A stretch of 57,729 nt of DNA from Gordonia asplenii (GCF_012933505.1 NZ_JABBNB010000040.1:1-57729), one strand, 5' to 3'. Positions 25,091 through 34,377 are shown, counted from the stretch's first letter. Translations and numbers: made by a program. Notes: generated by a model from the letters alone, not told the origin.

Positions 25091-26635
25091 ATGCGCGCCG
25101 GCTACTCGGTCACCGACGCGCGGACCCTCAGCGGCCTATTGGCACCGCTGGTCGACGTTGACGACCGGGGACTGTACTTCCAGGACGAATTCGTTTCGTG
25201 GCGCGCACATTTGACGCACTCCGCGGTACGGTTGGCCGCGCTGCGGACGGTTCTCGACGCCGACCGCCCGCCGCACGTCGGGGTGTTGTTGCCCAATGTG
25301 GCGGAGTTCAGTTATCTGCTGGCGGCCGCCGCGATCTCCGACGTCGTGCTCGTCGGGCTCAATACCACCCGACGCGGCGCGGCACTGGCCCGCGACATCG
25401 CCGTCGCCGACTGCCAGATCGTCGTCGGGTCCGCTGACACCGTCCGGCTCCTGGACGGAATCGACTGTTCTGCAACGATTTTCAACATCGACACACCGGC
25501 CTGGGCCGAGCTGCTGGCGCCTCACGCCGGTAGCCCGGTGGTGATCGACGACCATTCTCCCGACGACTTGCTGATGCTGATTTTCACGTCGGGCACCAGC
25601 GGCGAGCCGAAGGCGGTCCGCTGCAGCCAGCGTAAGTTCGCCGGCGCCGGGATGATGCTGGCCGACCGCTTCGGCATCGGAACCGACGACGTCGTCTATC
25701 TGTCGATGCCGATGTTCCATTCCAACGCGACGATCGCCGGTTGGTCGGTCGCGGTCGCGGGTGGAGCGTCGATTGCGCTGCGCCGCACTTTCTCCGCCCG
25801 CGGATTCATCGCCGACCTACACCGCTACCGGGTGACGTATGCGAACTACGTCGGTAAGCCGCTCCACTACGTCCTGTCCGTGCCGCCTGCGCCGGGCGAT
25901 GGCGAGACGTCGTTGCGGATCGTCTACGGCAATGAGGCCTCCGCCGAGGACCGCGCAATGTTCGCGCAGCGCTTCGACTGCGTCGTCGTCGACGGTTTCG
26001 GTTCGACGGAAGGCGGTGTCTCGATCACCCGCACCGCCGACACGCCGCCGCAGGCCCTCGGTCCGCTACCGACCGGTGTCAGGATCGTCGATCCCGACAC
26101 CGACCTCCCCGTTCAGCCCGGGCAGGTCGGCGAGATCGTAAACATCAGCGGGGCGGGGCTTTTCGACGGCTACTACGGCGACGACGCCGCAACTGCGGAG
26201 CGACTCCGCGGCGGCGTCTACCGAACCGGTGACCTCGGCTGGGTCGACGAGGAGGGCTTCATCCACTTCGCCGGCCGCGCGGGCGACTGGGCTCGCGTCG
26301 ACGGCGAGAACATCGGCACCGCGCCCATCGAACAGATCCTGGTGCGCCACCCGGCAATTGAGCTCGCGGCCGTGTACGGAGTGCCGGCCGAGATCGGCGA
26401 CGACCTGTGGGCAGTGCTGGTCGCCGCCGACCTGACCGCTGCATCGCTCGCCGAATTCCTGTCGGCGCAAACCGACCTGGGCCCCAAACAGTGGCCGACT
26501 CGAGTGCGCCTGGTGAGCGAGCTGCCGCAGACGGCAACCTTCAAGACGATCAAACGCGTTCTGCGCCAAGACCCGACGCCGCCCGACTGGGTGCGAGTGG
26601 ACGGGCGGTATTTACCCGACACGTCCGCCGGTTGA
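25091..26635 (+). CDS. fadD17: FadD17-like steroid-acid CoA ligase
   Basis: A 514-residue AMP-forming acyl-CoA ligase. The P-loop is FTSGTSGEPKAVR, followed by the motif GFGSTEGGVS and the hinge YRTGDLGWVDEEGFIHFAGRAGDW. The order after fadE26-fadE27 matches Rv3506 (FadD17, about 502 aa), which prefers shorter C24 steroid acids. The stop codon is embedded in a dispersed repeat (GCC-GGT-TGA of GCCGGTTGAGCC), so the last residues (SAG) are encoded by repeat sequence; the original C-terminus may have been changed by that element. The start ATG is one base after the fadE27 stop. Confidence 0.93.
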   Translation: MRAGYSVTDARTLSGLLAPLVDVDDRGLYFQDEFVSWRAHLTHSAVRLAALRTVLDADRPPHVGVLLPNVAEFSYLLAAAAISDVVLVGLNTTRRGAALARDIAVADCQIVVGSADTVRLLDGIDCSATIFNIDTPAWAELLAPHAGSPVVIDDHSPDDLLMLIFTSGTSGEPKAVRCSQRKFAGAGMMLADRFGIGTDDVVYLSMPMFHSNATIAGWSVAVAGGASIALRRTFSARGFIADLHRYRVTYANYVGKPLHYVLSVPPAPGDGETSLRIVYGNEASAEDRAMFAQRFDCVVVDGFGSTEGGVSITRTADTPPQALGPLPTGVRIVDPDTDLPVQPGQVGEIVNISGAGLFDGYYGDDAATAERLRGGVYRTGDLGWVDEEGFIHFAGRAGDWARVDGENIGTAPIEQILVRHPAIELAAVYGVPAEIGDDLWAVLVAADLTAASLAEFLSAQTDLGPKQWPTRVRLVSELPQTATFKTIKRVLRQDPTPPDWVRVDGRYLPDTSAG

Positions 26636-26759
26636 GCCGGGACGAAGCGCGTCCGCTGGTCGAGCCGAGACGAAGCCCCGCCCGCCGGTTGAGCCGAGAC
26701 GAAGCCCCGCCCGCCGGTTGAGCCGGGACGAAGCGCTAGCGAAGTCCCGTGTCGAAACC
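26627..26759. repeat. Tandem block of the dispersed repeat, overlapping the fadD17 stop
   Basis: Four head-to-tail units begin at about 26627, 26654, 26683 and 26712. Each has the form GCCGGTTGAGCCGGGACGAA or a near variant. Only the last is full length, running through GCGCTAGC to GTGTCGAAACC. The first unit supplies the fadD17 stop codon. The 180 bp after it, up to the EamA gene, shows no gene. Confidence 0.8.
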
Positions 26760-26939
26760 TCGCATACCCAAACTCCAAACTCCACCGACACTCGTAGCCA
26801 CCGCACGAACCGCGCCAGCGATGATTTCGACTCACCCCGCTCGCTCAATGAGCTGCTATCACGTCGCCCCAGACGACCCCGACACACTCAATCAACGACG
26901 ACCACGAGCAGAAATATCCGAGTCACCGCACCCGCTCGA

Positions 26940-27809
26940 TCACCCTGCAGTCACGCGCTCGACGGATTCCTCGTACTCCACTTCGCGCTCAGCGGCATGC
27001 TTGGCGAGTACGACGGTCGCGTAGAACATGAGCAGCAGCACCATCCCCACGACGATCCCCTCCAGCACTCCGACCTGGGCGCGTTCACCGAGGAGCAGCA
27101 CGCCGAGGACCATGGCGACCGCCGGTTCCATCACGGTCATGGCGGGGAACGATGTCTGTAGGTCATGAGCCGCGAACGCCATCTGCTGCGCGACGACCGA
27201 GCCGAACGCCACGACGATGATGAGGTAGATCTCGGGGTGGACGAAGATTTCGAGCACCCCCTCACCGAGCTGTTCCATGAGACCTTTGACGAGGAACGAC
27301 TGCACGCCGGTGAGAACGCCCGACGCCGCGCCGAACAACAGGGCACGGTAGTGCAGCGACACGAATCGGGTAGCGATGACCAGCGCGCCGAGGAGCACCA
27401 CCAACACCGCGATCACGCCCGCGAGAACTGCGGCGCTCGCCTGGTGCTGCCCGGGACTGGGTCTGGTGATCAGCACGAATGCGGCGATGCACAGCGTGAG
27501 GGTGATCCCCCATTTCCATTCGTGCACCGTCAAGCGGCGATGGTCGAGATGTGCTTCCAACGGGAGCGCGAAGAGCACCGACATCACGATCAGCGGCTGA
27601 ACGAGCAACAGTGATCCCAAGCCCAGCGCCGCAGCCTGCAGTCCGAATCCGAACGCCGCGATCAGAACGCCCAACCACCATCGGCGAGTGATTCCACCGC
27701 GTTCCGTCGAGGCCCGTTGCCGGACGAGGGTACCCAGCGCTACCAGAAGCGCGGACACTACGGCCAGCGCGGCGGGCAGGAACAAATGCACGTTGTCGAG
27801 GGTAGTCAC
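26940..27809 (-). CDS. DMT-superfamily (EamA/NIPA-like) membrane transporter
   Basis: A 289-residue integral membrane protein with nine to ten hydrophobic segments. Signatures of the drug/metabolite transporter superfamily are GFGLQAAALGLGSLLLVQPL and the second-half repeat FPAMTVMEPAVAMVLGVLLLGE. The hydrophilic C-terminus is acidic. Substrate is unknown. I set the start at a GTG (27809), which begins MTTLDNVHLFLP; a TTG at 27830 would add seven residues. It diverges from the GXWXG protein. No KstR box is visible near it. Confidence 0.82.
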   Translation of the reverse strand: MTTLDNVHLFLPAALAVVSALLVALGTLVRQRASTERGGITRRWWLGVLIAAFGFGLQAAALGLGSLLLVQPLIVMSVLFALPLEAHLDHRRLTVHEWKWGITLTLCIAAFVLITRPSPGQHQASAAVLAGVIAVLVVLLGALVIATRFVSLHYRALLFGAASGVLTGVQSFLVKGLMEQLGEGVLEIFVHPEIYLIIVVAFGSVVAQQMAFAAHDLQTSFPAMTVMEPAVAMVLGVLLLGERAQVGVLEGIVVGMVLLLMFYATVVLAKHAAEREVEYEESVERVTAG

Positions 27810-27841
27810 TCGAACCTGAGCGGGACCCAAGTTGTCATCGA

Positions 27842-27867
27842 TGGAACGTATTGGTATTTTTGTTCCA
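27842..27867. promoter_or_regulatory. Inverted repeat TGGAAC-N14-GTTCCA upstream of the GXWXG gene
   Basis: TGGAAC (27842-27847) and GTTCCA (27862-27867) are perfect half sites separated by an AT-rich 14 bp, just before the AGGAGG of the GXWXG gene and about 33 bp from the EamA start. It is the wrong spacing for KstR. It may be an operator or a 5'-leader hairpin. Confidence 0.4.
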
Positions 27868-27883
27868 AACTAGGAGGCGCCCG

Positions 27884-28438
27884 ATGTCCACGAACCTCAC
27901 GCTCGACCAATTGCGGATCGGGTTGTCGACGGCCGACGCCGCGGCGCTCTTCGACTCGCTGCCCGCGGTCGCGATCGACGACATCATCGGCCGCACCTGG
28001 CACGGCGGCGAGGTACCCACCGGCCATCCGATGGACGGAACCTTGAGCCTGTCCGGGTGGTACGGCAAACGATTCGACGACGCCGATCACGTCCACCCGC
28101 TGCTCTTCGGCGAACCGGGCTCGCTGTATGCGGTGAATCCGAAGGTGATGCCGGTCGGACTGCTACTGAAGATCGGCCGCCGACTGCCGAGACGCATCCC
28201 CGGCGTCGGCCTGGCAATGAAGGCACTGCGTACCCGCAGGCATCGTGCTCGGCTGCGGGTCGTCGAATATCACGCCGGTCCCAACGCGCCCGCGAAGGCA
28301 AGTGCCGCAATGTCTTACGACGATCAGCCGATCATCGACCACTTCCGGTGGCTCGACGCGAACACCTTGCTCGGAGCGATGGATCTGCGCGGATCGACCG
28401 ATCCGTACTTCTTCTATCTGCAGCGCGTCGCGCAATAG
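27884..28438 (+). CDS. GXWXG / DUF4334 domain protein
   Basis: A 184-residue protein. The N-terminal GXWXG motif appears as IGRTWHGGEVPTGHPMDG, with GWYGKRF, and the C-terminal DUF4334 part appears as VVEYHAGPNAPAKASAAMSYDDQPIIDHF ending DPYFFYLQRV. These are conserved in many actinobacteria and proteobacteria; the biochemical role is unknown to me. A strong AGGAGG lies seven bases before the ATG. It stands alone, followed by more than 500 bp of non-coding and repeat DNA. Confidence 0.85.
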   Translation: MSTNLTLDQLRIGLSTADAAALFDSLPAVAIDDIIGRTWHGGEVPTGHPMDGTLSLSGWYGKRFDDADHVHPLLFGEPGSLYAVNPKVMPVGLLLKIGRRLPRRIPGVGLAMKALRTRRHRARLRVVEYHAGPNAPAKASAAMSYDDQPIIDHFRWLDANTLLGAMDLRGSTDPYFFYLQRVAQ

Positions 28439-28968
28439 TGGGAGTGACGCGTCTACTTTTCCGGGATCGATGCGATAGCGGCGCTGCGGCAGCGCAGCAA
28501 TTCTTGGTGCGCGAATAGTCGTACCTAATGGTATTGATATCTTGCGCGCACCCTGCTTCGCCGCGTCCTGCTGGTTGACCGAGGCGAAGCCGAGTCGAAA
28601 CACCGTGACGCTACGGGTTTCGTCATGTCCGGCCGGCGGGGTTTCGACTCGCTTCGCTCGCTCAACCGGCAGAGGAACGCAACGTCAACTTTGAGTGCGA
28701 CACCTACTAGTCCGATCGCACTGCGGAAGCCAAAATTCCACTGCGGTAACCGAATTCGCGCCACCGTAACCTCTTCCCGCTGCGCACGACCGCACTGCAA
28801 ACGCGGCCGGGGCGAGCGCAGGACGGGGCGTTTCGTCGACGGCCGACCTGACAAGGCGGAAGAGGGAGCGATAGCAGCACCTATCGTGACCGACGACAAC
28901 GCAGCCGGGCGGTCAGTTGGCCGCCGACGACCGCAACGGGAATGGGAGACACGTCTTAGCATCGACTC
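28439..28968. other. Intergenic region with a second copy of the long repeat element
   Basis: Apart from the repeat element at 28541-28710, this stretch holds a GC-rich segment (28780-28960) with several short open frames on both strands that I do not consider genes. No clear terminator for the GXWXG gene was found. Confidence 0.5.
28541..28710. repeat. Intergenic repeat element, short copy
   Basis: Starts CTTGCGCGCACCC, contains GGTTGACCGAGGCGAAG...GTCGAAAC facing GGTTTCGACTCGCTTCGC...CTCAACC, and ends with GGCAGAGGAACGCAACG and a GAGTGCGACACC tail. It matches 8705-8928 in order and orientation but lacks an internal segment of about 45 bp. TCCTGCTGGTTGA near the left end and the reverse of TCAACCGGCAGAGGA near the right end form imperfect terminal inverted repeats. 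Confidence 0.7.
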
Positions 28969-29589
28969 ATGTCGACCTACTTGCGCTGTGCACACTCCTT
29001 TCGGTCCCTGGTGACCGCGATCCCCGACGACTGTTGGGACGACGAAGGCCTCGGCACCTGGTCGGTGCGGACGCTCGTCGGGCATACGGGCCGTTCCTTC
29101 GACACCGTGATCGGGTACCTGGCGACCGGCGAGCCGGCCGAGATCAACACGCCTACCGCCGAGGATTACTACACGACGCTGACCGCTCCGGGCGGTCCCT
29201 TGGGCCCGGGCGGCGATGCCGCCGCCATCGACGCTCGCGCGGCCGCCGCCGGCGAGGCGCTCGGCGCCGATCCACTCGCCTCGATCACCACCAAGGTCGA
29301 CGAGGCGGCCCGATTACTCGCCGACCAACCCGAGAGCCGGCGCATCGAGGTGATCTTCGGATTGACGATGCCGCTGTCGGAGTATCTCCGCACACGCGTC
29401 CTCGAACTCGTCGTCCACTCCCTGGATCTGAGCCGAGCCCTGAACCTCCCGCACGACATTCCTCCCGACGCCATCGTCGAGATGGTCCACCTCGCCGCGA
29501 ATGTCGCCGCCGACACCGGCAAGGCCGAACGGCTTCTGCTCGCCCTGACCGGACGCGAAGCCCTCCCGGAACACTTCAGCGTCGTCTGA
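28969..29589 (+). CDS. Mycothiol-dependent maleylpyruvate isomerase-like (DinB fold) protein
   Basis: A 206-residue helical-bundle protein of the MDMPI/DinB-like family. It shows TWSVRTLVGHTGRSFDTV with a metal-ligand His near residue 39 and a second motif ELVVHSLDLSRAL that carries the Glu and His ligands. Family members use mycothiol and a divalent metal for isomerase or transferase reactions in actinobacteria; the substrate here is unknown. The C-terminal regulatory domain found in longer members is absent or reduced. No operon partner is visible. Confidence 0.78.
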   Translation: MSTYLRCAHSFRSLVTAIPDDCWDDEGLGTWSVRTLVGHTGRSFDTVIGYLATGEPAEINTPTAEDYYTTLTAPGGPLGPGGDAAAIDARAAAAGEALGADPLASITTKVDEAARLLADQPESRRIEVIFGLTMPLSEYLRTRVLELVVHSLDLSRALNLPHDIPPDAIVEMVHLAANVAADTGKAERLLLALTGREALPEHFSVV

Positions 29590-29670
29590 GTCACAGTCGG
29601 GACGGGATAGACGCCGAACAGTCCCGATGCGGTTCAGTGTCGAGCCGGACCGAAGCACTCGAAAGACCTG

Positions 29671-30618
29671 CTACCGCTGCGTGTTAAGCGCCCAGCGCAG
29701 ATCACTTGGCCGTCGGGCGAGCCCGAGCGAACGCGCGGTGATCCGCGCCATCTGCAGCGCGCCGAGCTCATTCGGATGCACCGGAGTCGGATCACCTTGC
29801 GGCGCAAGCGGTTCGATCCATCGAATGCCGGCCGCCTCGCACGCGTCATGTCCGACAGACGCGGAAGCCACGTCCACCAGCCGCACACCGGTCTGCTCCG
29901 CGGCACGCTCGACGGCGTCGTTCAAGGCGGCTTGAATTCCGTGGACATACGGCATGTCGCCGCGGGCCACCGGGAATCCGGGGCACGACGCCGGGCGATC
30001 GGGCATGATCCAGGGATAGTTCAGCGCCGCGACCGTCGCATGCGGGGCTGCCGCGCGAACGGCACGAAACGCCGCGATCAGGTGCGGGTAGGTCTGCGTC
30101 TCGATCCGCTGCACGAAGCTGTTGCCGTTGGCGTCTTTGCAGGGCGAGTACGCACCGGGCCTGGTCACCGCGGCCGACGTGCACGCTACGACGAGTGGGG
30201 CGAAAACGTCGCCGTCGTTGCCCCCGACCGCGATTGTCACCAGCGCCGCACCCTGCCGAACCGCATCCAGTTGCCTTGGCACACCGGGGTATTGGGCGCT
30301 GAAGAAACCTTTTGTGCTCGCACCCGCACAGCTGACATCGGTATACCGGTACCCGAATCGGTCGGCGATGATCTTGGCGTAATTGCGCGCTGACTGCATG
30401 CACAGCGGCGCGACCCCGGCGGCAAGCGGCATCACCCCCGACGCCGCAGAGTAGCTGTCGCCGAGATTCACGTATCCCATCGATTTGCCGGCCGGGGCCG
30501 ACCCACGCTGTGGGGCTGCCGCCGCGCCCGGCGCCACGATTGACACCACCAGCACCGCGCCCGCGACTGCTGTGGCCAATCGACGTCGCAACTGTCCACC
30601 TCGCGCTGACACCCGCAT
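29671..30618 (-). CDS. Secreted SGNH/GDSL esterase-lipase
   Basis: A 315-residue exported protein. An Arg-rich start and hydrophobic stretch form a signal peptide with cleavage near PGAAAA (about residue 34-36). The SGNH motifs are the nucleophile Ser55 in NLGDSYSAAS, the Gly in block II, Asn134 in VGGNDGDVF, and Asp/His in DPTPVHPNELG near residue 280. Six cysteines suggest three disulfides, as in Streptomyces-type secreted lipases. It probably hydrolyses esters outside the cell, possibly sterol esters or lipids. No regulatory box was recognised. Confidence 0.9.
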   Translation of the reverse strand: MRVSARGGQLRRRLATAVAGAVLVVSIVAPGAAAAPQRGSAPAGKSMGYVNLGDSYSAASGVMPLAAGVAPLCMQSARNYAKIIADRFGYRYTDVSCAGASTKGFFSAQYPGVPRQLDAVRQGAALVTIAVGGNDGDVFAPLVVACTSAAVTRPGAYSPCKDANGNSFVQRIETQTYPHLIAAFRAVRAAAPHATVAALNYPWIMPDRPASCPGFPVARGDMPYVHGIQAALNDAVERAAEQTGVRLVDVASASVGHDACEAAGIRWIEPLAPQGDPTPVHPNELGALQMARITARSLGLARRPSDLRWALNTQR

Positions 30619-30684
30619 GACGCGCCCCCTTCGATCCGACTGAGAGGTCGAATGTAACCCGGCGACGGCGGCGACGGCGGGCTT

Positions 30685-31812
30685 CTACACGGTCTTGCCG
30701 AGCCGCGCGACCGCGTCGTTGTATTCGCTGACCAACTCCGCGATCAGTTCCTCGACCGGTGTGATGGCATTGAGTCGACCGACGATCTGCCCGGCCGGCA
30801 TCGCAACAACGCCGGGGTCGTCGGCCTGCGAGATCCGCGCATGAGCCTGCGCGACGAGCAGGTTCTGCAGCGGCATGGGCAGCGGTTCGGGTGCCCCCGG
30901 AGCGTCCCAGGCGTCGGTCCACTTGGTCTTGAGCAGTCGAGCGGGTTTGCCGGAGTAGATGCGGCGTCGGACGGTGTCGCGCGACGTCGCCGCGAGCAGG
31001 GCCTGCTGGATGGTCGACGGCCCGTCGCCGTGCGCACCGAGTTTGTACTCCGCTGCTGTCAGCCAGTAGGTGCCCATCCAGACCCCTTGCGCGCCAAGGG
31101 CTATCGCAGCGGCCATCTGCCGACCGCTGCCGACGCCGCCCGCCGCGAGTACCGGCGTCGAATCTCCGACCGCGTCGACGAGTTCGGGCCACAAGATCAT
31201 CGACGTCACTTCACCGGTGTGTCCACCGCCCTCGTAGCCCTGAGCGATGACGATGTCGACGCCGGCCTCGACGTGATGCAGCGCATGGTCTTTCGCACCC
31301 GCGAGTGCGGCGACGGCGACACCGTTGCGGTGCGAGACGTCGATGACGTCGGCGGGCGGCGAGCCGAGCGCATTGGCGATCAGCTTGATCTGTCCGTACT
31401 TTCGCGCGTGCTCCATCGCGACGTCGACATGCGAGCGCGCCACCGAGTGCAGCCAGCCGAGCACGCCCGCGTTGACGCGTTCCTCCCCCGCCAGTTTCGG
31501 TACGCCGAGTTCGTCGAGGGTCCGTTCGACGAACGCCCGGTGCTCCGGCGGGATCATCGAGTCGAGGTCCACTTGGGAACCCTCGGTCGGGATCTTCGCG
31601 GGCATCACGATGTCGACGCCGAACGGTTTGCCGTCGGTGTTCTCGTGCATCCACTCCAGCACGGCGTCGAGTTCTTCGGCCTCGTTGAACCGTACGCAGC
31701 CCAGCACACCGAGCCCGCCCGCCCGGCTGATGGCCGCGGCGACGTCCTCGCTGGGCGTGAAACCGAAGATGGGGTAGTCGATGCCGAAGCGGTCGGTCAG
31801 TTCGGTACGCAT
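30685..31812 (-). CDS. Nitronate monooxygenase / 2-nitropropane dioxygenase-family flavoprotein
   Basis: A 375-residue TIM-barrel FMN protein. It begins RFGIDYPIFGFTPS, followed by LGVLGCVRF, then IVIAQGYEGGGHTGEV (the catalytic His region) and PVLAAGGVGSGRQMAAAIALGAQGVWMGTYWLTAAE, which binds the FMN phosphate. Family members oxidise nitronates or act as enoyl reductase-like flavoproteins. It lies 43 bp downstream of fadD19 on the same strand with no terminator seen, so it is probably co-transcribed and part of the sterol regulon. Its substrate in this context is unknown. AAAGGA precedes the ATG by five bases. Confidence 0.85.
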   Translation of the reverse strand: MRTELTDRFGIDYPIFGFTPSEDVAAAISRAGGLGVLGCVRFNEAEELDAVLEWMHENTDGKPFGVDIVMPAKIPTEGSQVDLDSMIPPEHRAFVERTLDELGVPKLAGEERVNAGVLGWLHSVARSHVDVAMEHARKYGQIKLIANALGSPPADVIDVSHRNGVAVAALAGAKDHALHHVEAGVDIVIAQGYEGGGHTGEVTSMILWPELVDAVGDSTPVLAAGGVGSGRQMAAAIALGAQGVWMGTYWLTAAEYKLGAHGDGPSTIQQALLAATSRDTVRRRIYSGKPARLLKTKWTDAWDAPGAPEPLPMPLQNLLVAQAHARISQADDPGVVAMPAGQIVGRLNAITPVEELIAELVSEYNDAVARLGKTV

Positions 31813-31855
31813 GAAAGTCCTTTGTCTGCAGTGGTTTCGAGAGAGTCTTGGGTGG

Positions 31856-33484
31856 TCACAGCGCTTCGTCGGCGGGGCGTGATTCAGTCGTCGACACCGC
31901 CCAGCGATAGTCGGGTTTACCCGCGGGCGAGCGCTTCACCTCGTCGACGAACCACACGCTGCGAGGCGCCTTGTAGCCCGCAAGCCCTTGACGCACAACG
32001 ACGTTCAACTCGTCCAGCGTGGGCCGGGCACCGTCGCGGCCGACGATCACCGCCGCCACCCGATGCCCGAAACGATCGTCGGGCACACCGACGACGACGG
32101 CGTCGAACACCTGCGGATGGGCCTTGAGCGCCGCCTCGACCTCTTCCGGGAACACCTTTTCGCCGCCGGTGTTGATCGACACCGAGCCGCGCCCGAGCAT
32201 CGTGATGGTGCCGTCGGCTTCCAGCGTGGCGTAATCGCCCGGCATGGAATGGCGCACACCGTCGTACTCGACGAATGTCTTCGCCGACTTCACCGGATCA
32301 TTGTGGTAGCGCAACGGAATGTTGCCGGTGCGCGCGATCAGCCCGACCTCGCCGGTGCCCGGTTCGATGTGCGTACCGTCCGCGCGGATGACGTGCGTCG
32401 ACGGGTCAGCTTTCACCCGCGGTGCGCCCATGTGGCTCTGCCCCTTGACCACGGGGCTCATTCCACCGAACCCGGTCTCCGACGACCCGATGGCGTCGAT
32501 GATGACGGCATTGGGGAACCGTTCGGCGAAGCGTTCCTTGACCGCGGGCGAGAACAGCACCGACGATGACGCCACCGACACGAGAGTCGAAGTGTCGTAC
32601 TCGGTTTCACCGTCGAGCGCCTCAATCATGGGGCGCCCCATGGCATCTCCGGTGATGAATACGACGTTGACGCCGTGGCGGGCGATGATCTCCCAGCTTC
32701 GGGCACCACTGAACTCCGGGTACACGACGGCTTTGCCACCGGCGAAGAGCGACTGGAAGATGGCCCATTGCGAACCACCGTGGATGAACGGCGGAATGGG
32801 AAAGCGCACCAACTGCCCACCTGCGGCGCCAGCCTTGGCCGGCTGCCACTCGTCGGCGATCGGCTCACCGGTGTACCAGTCGATGCCGCCGCCCAGCACA
32901 CGGAACACGTCTTCTTGGCGCCACACAACACCTTTCGGCTTTCCCGTGGTTCCGCCGGTGTAGAGCATGTAGAGGTCGTCGTCGGAGCGGGTCGAGAAGT
33001 CGCGCACACTCGACGACGCCGCGATCGCGTCCTCCAGATCGATGACCGAGTCGGTCTCGCCGGGGATCGACGTCGGGGTGTCGGTCCCGTCGTCGATGAC
33101 GATCCGATGAGCGATCCGCGGCGTGGACGGCAGCACGTTGCACACCCGCGGCGAGTACTGCCGCTCGTGGATCAGCACCTTCATCCCCGAGTCGGTGAAG
33201 ATGTGCTCGAGCTCGCTCTCCACGTAGCGATAGTTCACGTTGACCATGACGGCCCGAGCCTTGAAGATCGCGACCATCGCTTCGACTGCTTCGATGGTGT
33301 TTCTGCTGTACAGCCCTACCGTGTCGCCGGGCTCGACGCCCCGCTCGATGAGTGCGTGGGCGAGCGCGTTGCTGCGTGCTTCAAGTTCGAGGTAGGTGTG
33401 CGCGCGGTCCCCCGATTCGAGCGCGACGCGGTCCGGCATCAAATCGACGGCATGCTCGATCAGATCGGCAATCGTATAGGCCAT
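31856..33484 (-). CDS. fadD19: FadD19-like steroid side-chain CoA ligase
   Basis: A 542-residue AMP-forming ligase close in length to Rv3515c (FadD19, 548 aa). The P-loop is YTGGTTGKPKGVVW, with SSETGFGG, GDYATLEADGTITMLGRGSVSINTGGEKV and a C-terminal SPAGKPDYRW containing the catalytic Lys. FadD19 activates C8 side chains of 3-oxo-sterol-26-oic acids, and in Rhodococcus it has been reported as needed for C24-branched phytosterols. A KstR-type box centred 17 bp upstream of the ATG is shared with echA19. It is the first gene of a two-gene unit with the flavoprotein downstream. Confidence 0.93.
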   Translation of the reverse strand: MAYTIADLIEHAVDLMPDRVALESGDRAHTYLELEARSNALAHALIERGVEPGDTVGLYSRNTIEAVEAMVAIFKARAVMVNVNYRYVESELEHIFTDSGMKVLIHERQYSPRVCNVLPSTPRIAHRIVIDDGTDTPTSIPGETDSVIDLEDAIAASSSVRDFSTRSDDDLYMLYTGGTTGKPKGVVWRQEDVFRVLGGGIDWYTGEPIADEWQPAKAGAAGGQLVRFPIPPFIHGGSQWAIFQSLFAGGKAVVYPEFSGARSWEIIARHGVNVVFITGDAMGRPMIEALDGETEYDTSTLVSVASSSVLFSPAVKERFAERFPNAVIIDAIGSSETGFGGMSPVVKGQSHMGAPRVKADPSTHVIRADGTHIEPGTGEVGLIARTGNIPLRYHNDPVKSAKTFVEYDGVRHSMPGDYATLEADGTITMLGRGSVSINTGGEKVFPEEVEAALKAHPQVFDAVVVGVPDDRFGHRVAAVIVGRDGARPTLDELNVVVRQGLAGYKAPRSVWFVDEVKRSPAGKPDYRWAVSTTESRPADEAL

Positions 33485-33494
33485 GCGTCAAAAG

Positions 33495-33508
33495 TAGAAC
33501 GTGTTATT
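33495..33508. promoter_or_regulatory. KstR-type operator between fadD19 and echA19
   Basis: TAGAACGTGTTATT matches the left half of the KstR consensus perfectly and the right half partly. It is only 11 bp from the fadD19 start codon and 45 bp from echA19, so fadD19 mRNA is probably leaderless or nearly so. Confidence 0.78.
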
Positions 33509-33552
33509 GTTTTCGGCAAGCAGTACTTTGCGCAGATCATCGAGGAGCTTTC

Positions 33553-34377
33553 ATGTCCACTCCCACCGACACCGCCCCGCAGACGCAGGAGCACGCACCC
33601 GAGTGCCTCGTCGAAAAGCGCGGCCACGTTCTGATCGTCACGATGAACCGCCCGCAGGCGCGAAACGCGCTGTCGGGCGAGATGATGCGGATCATGGAGG
33701 CGGCGTGGGATCAGGTCGACGCCGACCCAGAGATCCGCGTCGCCGTCCTCACCGGCGCGGGCGGCTACTTCTGCGCGGGCGCCGACCTGAAGAACATGAA
33801 CAGTAACGCCCCCGGTGACTCGTTCGCCAAGGGCGGCTGGGATCTCACCAGACTCCCGGCACTGCTCAAGGGGCGTCGACTCACCAAACCGTTGATCGCC
33901 GCGGTCGAGGGCCCCGCCATCGCCGGCGGCACCGAGATCCTGCAGGGCACCGACATCCGGGTAGCCGCCGAATCCGCGAAATTCGGTGTGTCCGAAGCCC
34001 GCTGGGGACTCTTCCCCCTCGGCGGCAGTGCCGTGCGCCTAGTCCGTCAAATTCCCTACACCATCGCCGCCGACATCCTCCTCACCGGCCGCCACATCAC
34101 CGCGGCCGAAGCCAAGGAATACGGTCTCGTCGGACACGTCGTCCCCGACGGCACCGCCCTGGACAAAGCCCTCGAACTCGCCGACAAGATCGCTGCGAAC
34201 GGCCCGCTCGCCGTCCAGGCCATCCTCAAGACCATCCGCGACACCGAGGGGATGCACGAAGAGGAGGCGTTCAAGATCGACGCCGTGCTCGGCGCCCAGG
34301 TGTTTCAGTCCGCCGACGCCAAGGTCGGACCTCGAGCGTTCGCGCACAAGGAGATTCCGGTCTTCACCGGGGAGTGA
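33553..34377 (+). CDS. echA19: EchA19-like enoyl-CoA hydratase
   Basis: A 274-residue crotonase-fold protein. It has the oxyanion segment AGGYFCAGADLKNM, the second segment GPAIAGGTEILQGTDIRVAAESAKFGVSEARWGLFPLGGSA, and a C-terminal trimerisation region. Glu in SEARWG and in GGTE sit near the hydratase acid/base positions. EchA19 (Rv3516) hydrates the steroid enoyl-CoA in side-chain beta-oxidation. The ATG follows GAGGAG. Its 3' end overlaps the convergent CopD-like gene by 14 bp. Confidence 0.92.
   Translation: MSTPTDTAPQTQEHAPECLVEKRGHVLIVTMNRPQARNALSGEMMRIMEAAWDQVDADPEIRVAVLTGAGGYFCAGADLKNMNSNAPGDSFAKGGWDLTRLPALLKGRRLTKPLIAAVEGPAIAGGTEILQGTDIRVAAESAKFGVSEARWGLFPLGGSAVRLVRQIPYTIAADILLTGRHITAAEAKEYGLVGHVVPDGTALDKALELADKIAANGPLAVQAILKTIRDTEGMHEEEAFKIDAVLGAQVFQSADAKVGPRAFAHKEIPVFTGE

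Noticed and set aside
27842..27867. Inverted repeat TGGAAC/GTTCCA as another KstR box
   Set aside because: The spacing of 14 bp between half sites does not fit the 2-bp spacing of KstR operators.
34364..34377. Frameshift or annotation error at the echA19 / CopD-like overlap
   Set aside because: Both proteins end with normal family C-termini, so a 14-bp convergent overlap is the simplest reading.
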